Shown piece after piece: positions 17,974 through 23,892 of a stretch of 23,892 nt of DNA. The position numbers and the translations under genes are program-made. The stretch is from Tritrichomonas musculus (Eukaryota; Parabasalia; Tritrichomonadida; Tritrichomonadidae). The stretch spans positions 1 through 23,892 of the forward strand of contig JAPFFF010000389.1 in the NCBI GenBank assembly GCA_039105265.1, given 5' to 3'. Positions within the stretch are counted from its first letter, which is position 1. Every line of letters begins with the position of its first letter. The notes under the pieces are model-generated. The model saw only the letters and a program-made list of their open reading frames with translations, was not told where the DNA came from and ran no database searches.

Positions 17974-19122
17974 TCAAGTGTGCTTTTTTTTAAATGGTGA
18001 TTTCTGAGTTGGTTGAGGCGGCTGAGGATTCTTATCTTTCATCCAACATTCATCAGCAAAGCTAAGAATATCTTTTACTCTTCCACTTGTATTAATATGC
18101 TGAAGTGCTTCAATAGTTTTTGAATAATTTTCTTTGTTAATTTTGGGTTCAACAATCTTAAGGTGGCCAAGTCCAACATAAAAAAGATATTCGACAAAAG
18201 TTTGGAAGTGCGAAATAAGTGCATCCCAAACAGCAAGAAGAGAAGGGAGATCATGCTCTTGAGCAAAACATAAAGAAAACCATCTTAGACAGTAAAAAAC
18301 AGGATGAATATGCAAAGATTGAATTGCAGCATAACAATTCGGAAGGTGAATTTTCATTAAATTCTCAAAAGTGTTGAGTTGATGCTTAATAATTGAGCTT
18401 TGATCCTGAGTGGTGTAAAATTCAGCTAATGTAGTATTTGTCATTATTTTTTGAAAACAGTGAAAAGTTAGAACTTCAACGGTATCTAGCATTTCACTAC
18501 TAATTTCATCATTCTCGGTATTATGCCCGCTGTGATTTCGGAATGGCCGAAGAATCACATAATAGAAAGGAATCGCGATTTCATTAAAACCTTGCATATA
18601 ACCCATCCCAGAATGAAAAGTACGAAAAACGTAAAGGAGGCGCTCAAGTCTTCGGAGATGTTCTTGAAACTCGAATAATACATCACCTTGATCGGCTTTC
18701 GTCTGCGGATATAAAATTGGTCGTTCTGGTAAGAAAAAAAAGAGTCTTCCTGATCTAACAATATCACCATGGATAACACCCATATCATGAAAATCTTTAC
18801 CGAAGTCGTCTATTGTGATTTGCGGAGAAATTTGCTTTTTATGCCATTCTTGCAAATTTGTATAATTGACGTAATCGAAGTACTGTGTCTTTAATTCGTT
18901 AAAAATAGATGGCCACTTTGTTTTATCTTGCGGATAAAGTTTTAAAATAAGAAGCCAACTTAATGTTCGATCAATTGGTGAATCCAAACCTTTGGCAGTC
19001 AATCTTTTAATTTCATCAATATTTACTGGTTTTTCAGAAGAGCTCGATTTGATAAGCGGTGAAATAACAGAATCAGGATAATCTAGATGAATGAAGCAGA
19101 GGTCTCCATCCGCTTCAGTCAT
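17974..19122 (-). CDS. TBC-domain Rab GTPase-activating protein
   Basis: A 382-aa protein consisting of one TBC (Tre-2/Bub2/Cdc16) domain, which speeds GTP hydrolysis by Rab GTPases on endomembranes. Numbering from the ATG at 19122: GLDSPIDRTLSWLLILKLYP (about 45-64) is motif 1; IHGDIVR (117-123) is the IxxDxxR arginine-finger motif with R123; YMQG (175-178) is the glutamine-finger motif with Q177; RWFSLCFAQE and VWDALIS follow in the C-terminal half. Both catalytic fingers are present, so it should be active. Arrangement resembles TBC1D13-type proteins, but the Rab target cannot be told. The tail is basic and Pro-rich (QPPQPTQKSPFKKK). The frame is open 15 codons further upstream, but only from a TTG, so the ATG followed by TEADGD is chosen. 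Convergent with the kinase gene. Confidence 0.92.
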   Translation of the reverse strand: MTEADGDLCFIHLDYPDSVISPLIKSSSSEKPVNIDEIKRLTAKGLDSPIDRTLSWLLILKLYPQDKTKWPSIFNELKTQYFDYVNYTNLQEWHKKQISPQITIDDFGKDFHDMGVIHGDIVRSGRLFFFLPERPILYPQTKADQGDVLFEFQEHLRRLERLLYVFRTFHSGMGYMQGFNEIAIPFYYVILRPFRNHSGHNTENDEISSEMLDTVEVLTFHCFQKIMTNTTLAEFYTTQDQSSIIKHQLNTFENLMKIHLPNCYAAIQSLHIHPVFYCLRWFSLCFAQEHDLPSLLAVWDALISHFQTFVEYLFYVGLGHLKIVEPKINKENYSKTIEALQHINTSGRVKDILSFADECWMKDKNPQPPQPTQKSPFKKKHT

Positions 19123-19902
19123 TATAAAATTTTTAATTTTCAAAGAACTTTTTGAAAGGGATTTCAAAAATTTGAAAAAAGATAAATCTATCTTACAATT
19201 TCAAATTCATTATATTCTTATTTATTTGTCAATAATCAGAAGAGATGCAGAATTTTATGCAATATACCTTGAAAATTTATGGTTCATTGCATTGATAAAT
19301 ACTATGACCAAATTATGTGAAATAAAGATTTATTATACACATTCAAAAAGTTACAAATTTTACAATAATATTTTTCAAACTTGAGATCTTGAGAACTTCA
19401 TTATTTTCATGAGTATCGTCAAAAAAAATACTCTAGACTTCTATGCAAATTATTATTATTTATCTTTCTTAAAACAACATTATACAATTTGTACTCTAAT
19501 AATACTTTTTGAGTTTTAAAATCATATATTCATTTTAGTAAATAGCATGTTTATAACAAGTATTTTAAAAATAATAACATGAATTACATCTCATCCATCT
19601 TAAACAATAACAAATTTTGCAAAAAAATAAAATTATAAAACAAGTAATCATTCAAATTAAAGATGTAATAGCTAAAACAGCAAAGCATAACTAAAAAGTA
19701 TTGTTTCAAAGATTAAAATGACAATAAGAGCATGCTTTTGTTGTTTTTATAAATGGAAGTTGGTCATAAAGGGCTCCATTATATGAAAACTACTAAATGA
19801 TCGAAATTCTATCAAATTGAACTTTTTATAAAACAAAATTTGAATATTTCAATATGAATGTTATTCAATTAAAAAAAACCCACCTCACCATTAAAAATTA
19901 AT
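19123..19902. other. Intergenic between divergent TBC and DHHC genes
   Basis: 780 bp of AT-rich DNA holding the 5' regions of two divergently transcribed genes. A frame at 19091-19384 has a low-complexity product and overlaps the TBC start, so I do not call it. A TCACC near 19885, 16 nt before the DHHC ATG, only partly fits the initiator consensus. No RNA gene or repeat is apparent. Confidence 0.55.
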
Positions 19903-20844
19903 ATGGCGACGTCACAGCAACTTCAAAATGCAATTCTTGATGAAAGTATTTCGACAATAGATATCGATGTTACTCAATGGGCAATTAAAAGTAATTGCGG
20001 CTGTTGTGGACCTTATGTTGAAGTATTTGTACCAAATAAAAAATCTCGTAAATTTTTACGCCACTGGGAATGCCAACCTGCTATGCCAATCATCGTTTCA
20101 ATTTTGACATTGTTTTGTCTTGTTGATTATTTTGTTTGCGCTTACCCATATTCTTACAAAGTTATTCAAATCATCGCACCATTCCCAATTGTAATTACAT
20201 GTGTTCTTTTCCTTTGGTCATATTTTAATGCTGTATGCATGGATCCTGGTTTCCTTCCGTTTGATTGGGTGAAAACAAAGAAATTTTATTATACTTGGCA
20301 AGAACAACTTTCTGGCTTAGCAATTGTATCTACTCAAATTAATTTTGCTAGACAACCGGCGAATCGTCCACCACACTGCTCTTTTTCATCTTCTGCAGGA
20401 CGATATGTTGTTCGTGCAGACCATATATGCGGATGGATTGCAAACTGGGTTGGAAAAAGAAATCACAAACAATTCATGCTGCTAAATTTGTACGGAGGTC
20501 TTTATACAGGATGCTTACTTGGTTTTAATTTTGGAACTAAGGAATCTTTATTTTCAAGAGATTTTGACTATTTAATGCCACAATTAATTGGAATGGCACT
20601 TGAAGTTTCTTTTTGTGTTGTTTTAATTGGATTTTTCATTACAACACTTATTGATCTTGCTCATAATAGAACCAAAATCCAAAAAATGAGAGGAGATCAG
20701 GGTGATAATCGCTATACATTTACAGAATCATTAGAAGAAGTTTGTGGAACGGGATCAAAATGCCTTTGGTGCTGCCCTACACCTGCATTTGATGAAAATA
20801 TGGTAATTACAGAGAATATGCTACCAATTGATGCTAGTGATTAA
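19903..20844 (+). CDS. Divergent DHHC-type (palmitoyltransferase-like) membrane protein
   Basis: A 313-aa protein with the layout of DHHC S-acyltransferases, which attach palmitate to cysteines of membrane proteins. Two hydrophobic segments (about 60-82 and 88-108) are followed by the conserved DPG motif (114-116), a cytosolic region about 120-190, then two more segments (about 191-212 and 226-250) and a TTLID stretch (247-251) at the usual TTxE position. The core reads RPPHCS...GRYVVRADHICGWIANWVGKRNHKQF, aligning with the DHHC cysteine-rich domain, but DHHC is DHIC (173-176), NCVG is NWVG (181-184) and most zinc-binding cysteines are absent. The presumed nucleophile C176 remains. Cys-rich clusters flank the fold (CGCC at 32-35, CLWCC at 287-291). 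Membership is clear; enzyme activity is doubtful. Confidence 0.85.
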   Translation: MATSQQLQNAILDESISTIDIDVTQWAIKSNCGCCGPYVEVFVPNKKSRKFLRHWECQPAMPIIVSILTLFCLVDYFVCAYPYSYKVIQIIAPFPIVITCVLFLWSYFNAVCMDPGFLPFDWVKTKKFYYTWQEQLSGLAIVSTQINFARQPANRPPHCSFSSSAGRYVVRADHICGWIANWVGKRNHKQFMLLNLYGGLYTGCLLGFNFGTKESLFSRDFDYLMPQLIGMALEVSFCVVLIGFFITTLIDLAHNRTKIQKMRGDQGDNRYTFTESLEEVCGTGSKCLWCCPTPAFDENMVITENMLPIDASD

Positions 20845-21503
20845 TTCATATGATATATATTGATACTTGTTGATAATTTATTATGTTTTTTTAAAAATAT
20901 CTAAAATAAAATTGTTCTACTCAACTTATTTGACATACTATATATTTAAATATTGTAATCTTGGAGAATACAGAGTTTTGCAAAATAATAACTCTCTTTG
21001 GTTATTCATTATTTTTTTATGTTCATTTGATAATATATTAAAAATGCAACGTAATTAAGAAAAATATATTGCTGTTTTGTTTCTAATTATATAATTTTTT
21101 TTCTAGGTTCATTATACATATATATATCAAAAAATATTATACATTAATAAATATCATTAATAGACTATGCTTCTTAATCGAAAATCCAATAATAAAATAA
21201 ACTTATGCATACAAAACTTTCGCGCACAATGATAAATTTACATCAATGCAGACTTATTCGCTATTTACTAAAATAAATGAATTATTTACATATTAGGTTG
21301 ATAGGACATCTTTAAATCATTGATAATTATTCTCTTTTTTCATAATATTACCTAAAACCCAGCATTATTTTTGAAAATTTTATATCACATTACATGGGAC
21401 CCGACGATCAAGAGTATACTCTTCAAATGGTCAATATTGACCTTTTTTTTTTTTTTTTTTTTTTTTATTTGATTTGCTTGCAAGTAAATCTGAACATATT
21501 TGA
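20845..21503. other. Intergenic between DHHC and BspA-like genes
   Basis: 659 bp of AT-rich DNA. A 63-aa frame (20867-21058) has no recognisable features. Near the right end are a perfect 14-bp palindrome ggtcaatattgacc (21429-21442) and a 24-base T-run (21443-21466), about 40 bp before the next ATG. No initiator-like TCAY is seen close to that ATG. Confidence 0.55.
21429..21466. promoter_or_regulatory. 14-bp palindrome followed by a T24 tract upstream of the BspA-like gene
   Basis: ggtcaatattgacc is perfectly palindromic and is followed at once by 24 Ts. Long T-tracts exclude nucleosomes, so a promoter role is plausible. The half-site ggtca also forms the palindrome at the transposase start (8108-8122). 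Function is inferred. Confidence 0.35.
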
Positions 21504-22766
21504 ATGGCAAGCCAGAACATTTTCCAAAATGGCTTAAATTTTGAACTGTGTAAAAATGGAATGACAGCTGAAATCACCAAATCTAAAAACGCTAATGGCG
21601 ATATTGTAATTCCTTGTAAGATCAATTACGAAAACCAAGACTACACAATTACAAGCATAAAGAATAGCTCTTTTGCATTCAATAATCAAATAAAATCAAT
21701 CATTTTCCAGAACGATTCAGAAATCACAACTATCGGTGAATCTGCATTTTCTTATTCATCGCTTGAAAGGATTACAATTCCTTCAAAAGTTTCAAAAATT
21801 GGAATTAACGCTTTTTTTTGCTGTATCAAGCTAGATTCAGTTACATTTGAAGAAAATTCTCGAATTCAAATAATATCGAAATCGTTATTTTCAAATTCAT
21901 CATTGAAAAGCATTACGATACCACGAAATGTTGAAACCATTGAAGAAGAATCTTTTGATTACTGCAATAAACTCAAAAAGATAGAATTTCAATCGAATTC
22001 CAAATTAAAAAAAATTGAAAAAAACGCTTTTTTTTCATCGTCATTTGAAAGTCTTTTTATTCCGCCAGAAGTTGAAGACCTTCAACATGGATGGTGCAAC
22101 CACATTCCGAATTTGATTTCGATTACAGTTTCACCACTGAATAAAAATTTTTTTCTTTTTAATGAAAAAGTTTTAATTGAAAAAAATAAAAGAAAAATTG
22201 AATTTGCATGTCGTGATATTGAAAAAGTTATCATTCCTTTCAAAATCCGACAAATTGAGAGTTTTTCATTTTCTAAGTGTAGACAAATAAAATCAATTCA
22301 ATTTGAATCGAATTCTGAACTTAATTCAATTAATGAGTTTGCGTTTTATGACTCTTCAATTTCAATGATTTCGATTCCTTCAAAAGTCACGCGTATCGGC
22401 GACAGTGCTTTTTCGTTGTGCATGAATTTGTGCAATGTTGAATTTGATGAGGATTCTAAATTACAATTAATTGAACAGTCAGCTTTTTCTGGCACTTTAA
22501 TTGAAAAAGTTGTGATTCCAAATAAAGTCAGAAAAATTGAGAAATGTTCGTTTTCTTACTGTTTGAATCTTGTATCAATTGAATTTTTGAGCTCTGAAAT
22601 TTCAATTGGCGAACTCTGCTTCGACCAATCAACAAAACTTTGCCTTTGCTCTTTTCCAAACGCTCAAAAAATTCACGTTTCAAAGTTTCTTTTTTCTCAA
22701 ATTTCAAATGATTTAACGGTTTTCATTTCACCATTTGTGGAAATTGGCGAAACGATAATTCCGTGA
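21504..22766 (+). CDS. BspA-like leucine-rich repeat protein (LRR_5 type)
   Basis: A 420-aa protein built almost wholly of about 23-residue Treponema/BspA-type leucine-rich repeats. Typical units read SLERITIPSKVSKIGINAFF and SLKSITIPRNVETIEEESF; the pattern L-x-x-I-x-I-P-x-x-V-x-x-I-x-x-x-A-F recurs about ten times, with a less regular stretch around 195-245. These form a solenoid used for binding; in trichomonads many are surface proteins with a C-terminal membrane anchor and short tail. This one shows no signal peptide, no transmembrane segment and no tail, so it is either cytosolic or released by an unconventional route, or a paralogue that has lost its anchor. The ATG is the first in frame; the N-terminal non-repeat part (about 1-45) reads like the usual cap. 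Confidence 0.92.
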   Translation: MASQNIFQNGLNFELCKNGMTAEITKSKNANGDIVIPCKINYENQDYTITSIKNSSFAFNNQIKSIIFQNDSEITTIGESAFSYSSLERITIPSKVSKIGINAFFCCIKLDSVTFEENSRIQIISKSLFSNSSLKSITIPRNVETIEEESFDYCNKLKKIEFQSNSKLKKIEKNAFFSSSFESLFIPPEVEDLQHGWCNHIPNLISITVSPLNKNFFLFNEKVLIEKNKRKIEFACRDIEKVIIPFKIRQIESFSFSKCRQIKSIQFESNSELNSINEFAFYDSSISMISIPSKVTRIGDSAFSLCMNLCNVEFDEDSKLQLIEQSAFSGTLIEKVVIPNKVRKIEKCSFSYCLNLVSIEFLSSEISIGELCFDQSTKLCLCSFPNAQKIHVSKFLFSQISNDLTVFISPFVEIGETIIP

Positions 22767-23130
22767 TTTATATTATTAAATAAATAAAATATAAATTTCA
22801 TATAATATTATTTTAATAATAAAACAAATGTAAATCTATATATTGTATATTTTTAACCTTTGATTTTTCCATGTAAACTATTCAAAAAGTGACACTTTTT
22901 TTAAAACAAGAATCTAAATTTCAGATCAACTTCTTCTTCTTTTAAATACAGTTGCTTTCGAGTTCTCACCATTTCGAAAGAACTGTTCGATTCAAAAAAA
23001 CACAAAACGAGTTATGCAACTTTCAAAATACTTGATAGAAATAACATTGAGAATATGACAAAAGAAATAGTTGCATGCAATTACTAAACTTTTTTGACTG
23101 CTTGAAATATTTTTGTTATTTCGAAAAATG
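22767..23130. other. Intergenic, AT-rich
   Basis: No gene, RNA or clear repeat is seen between the BspA-like gene and the repeat cluster beginning near 23131. Confidence 0.55.
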
Positions 23131-23202
23131 TTGTGGAATAAACTTCATTTCTAACAATTGACTTTCAATTGTTCATGATTCAGTCATATTGTGGAACAAA
23201 CT

Positions 23203-23252
<50 letters not shown>

Positions 23253-23400
23253 CCAATTATTCTTGATTCAATTTAATTGCAGAATAAAGTTCATTTGTTT
23301 ATATTGACTTTCAATTGTTTAAGTTTCAGTTATATTGTACAACAAACTTCTTTTTTTTTCAATTATTCATGATTCAATCGAATTGTGGAATAAAGTTCAT
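23131..23400. repeat. Degenerate repeats derived from the 3' end of the adjacent gene
   Basis: Five related blocks begin near 23131, 23189, 23278, 23335 and 23383 with variants of tgtggaataaa(g/c)ttcat, followed by a T-rich part and variants of caattattcatgattcaat. They alternate between two forms, giving a dimeric pattern. The last copy is the coding end of the minus-strand gene (encoding MNFIPQFD and the stop), so the others are probably duplicated, decayed copies of it. Confidence 0.65.
23205..23252. repeat. 48-base T homopolymer
   Basis: An uninterrupted run of 48 Ts inside the second block of the surrounding repeat; the equivalent copy near 23351 has only nine. It appears to be an expanded tract, though its length may be affected by sequencing error. 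Confidence 0.85.
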
Positions 23401-23892
23401 CTCTTTCAATTTCTTTATTTCTGATTGAATAAAGAAGTAGTTGATTCCAAGTCTCCAATTCATCTGTAAGAAATCCAAATCAAACACGTCAATATGAACC
23501 AAATCCTGCACATCCAAGATGCTCATTGAAATGAACAAAAAGTTTGTTCCAAAAGAATACTGCAGCGACTTCCAATCGGAATTTTTCATCATTTTATTAC
23601 TAAAGTCGAAAACTTTTTCAAATTCAGATTTCCAATCATTGTTGATTGAAATGATCAACAAAAGGCAAAAAGAAGCAATGCCGATCGCCTCAGAAAAGCC
23701 ACCCTCATAATTATTCACAAACTGCAAAGTTGTCCAAAGGGCTGTTTTATAATCATTATCCACTTTTTGAAGGTATTCACAATTTTTGTTAATATTCAAA
23801 TTTTCAACTTTTTCAAAGCGATTTGTTTCACTGTTGAATTTCATTTGATTTTCAGAAAATTGACAGATGTTTGTTTTAATAGGATTTTGAAA
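23374..23892 (-). CDS. Unrecognised protein, C-terminal part, runs off the right edge
   Basis: The frame is open from the TGA at 23374-23376 to the window edge. An internal ATG (23844) would give 156 aa, but 16 further open codons upstream (reading FQNPIKTNICQFSENQ) suggest that the real start lies outside. The product is mixed hydrophobic and charged, with a hydrophobic stretch AIGIASFCLLLIISI and several Trp-containing segments (NDWKSEFEKVFDF, NSDWKSLQYSF) that may be weak alpha-helical repeats. I do not recognise a family. Codon use and low stop density resemble the neighbouring genes, so it is probably real. Its 3' end has seeded the repeats at 23131-23400. Confidence 0.6.
   Translation of the reverse strand, partial: FQNPIKTNICQFSENQMKFNSETNRFEKVENLNINKNCEYLQKVDNDYKTALWTTLQFVNNYEGGFSEAIGIASFCLLLIISINNDWKSEFEKVFDFSNKMMKNSDWKSLQYSFGTNFLFISMSILDVQDLVHIDVFDLDFLQMNWRLGINYFFIQSEIKKLKEMNFIPQFD

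Noticed and set aside
19123-19167. N-terminal extension of the TBC protein by 15 codons
   Set aside because: The extension would need a TTG start; the in-frame ATG at 19122 gives a normal TBC protein.
19091-19384. 97-aa plus-strand ORF in the divergent spacer
   Set aside because: It overlaps the start of the TBC gene on the other strand and its product has no motif.
20867-21058. 63-aa ORF after the DHHC gene
   Set aside because: Low-complexity AT-driven product with no initiator or motif.

Overview
The window looks like nuclear DNA of a trichomonad parabasalid, most likely a low-GC one such as Tritrichomonas. The reasons are intronless genes set in very AT-rich DNA, TCATT initiator-like motifs 10-14 nt upstream of start codons (the trichomonad Inr), and gene families greatly expanded in these protists: BspA-like leucine-rich repeats, kinase-Sel1 proteins, TBC RabGAPs, MULE transposases and PIF1-like helicases. 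The genus is an inference; the sequence does not prove it.

Layout. 1-1627: decayed PIF1-family helicase. 1684-1788: small palindromic element with TA-flanked CAGTC/GACTG ends, mariner-like. 1824-2220: short Inr-led reading frame running into a decayed 48-bp repeat. 2321-5699: 3.4 kb of AT-rich, essentially gene-free DNA bracketed by 63/64-bp inverted repeats. 5991-14566: an apparently complete 8.6-kb Mutator-like element (MULE) with about 67-bp terminal inverted repeats, a perfect 9-bp target duplication (aataaattt), an intact 632-aa transposase on the minus strand, subterminal copies of the TIR core motif, and a roughly 5.9-kb satellite of 37-bp units (about 160) organised in a 1,591-bp higher-order repeat. 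14593-17658: pseudokinase-Sel1 gene, whose start codon lies only 26 bp beyond the MULE end. 17974-19122 (minus): TBC RabGAP with both catalytic fingers. 19903-20844: divergent DHHC-type membrane protein lacking most zinc-finger cysteines. 21504-22766: BspA-like LRR protein. 23374-23892 (minus): 3' part of an unrecognised gene running off the right edge, followed by repeats that look like duplicated copies of its own 3' end.

The host genes fit signalling (pseudokinase scaffold), membrane traffic (RabGAP, DHHC protein) and adhesion or protein binding (LRR), but they face different ways and form no operon. The most striking system is the MULE: it appears intact, holds a large homogenised satellite between its transposase start and its right end, and sits just upstream of the predicted transcription start of the kinase gene, so it has replaced that gene's upstream promoter with transposon DNA.
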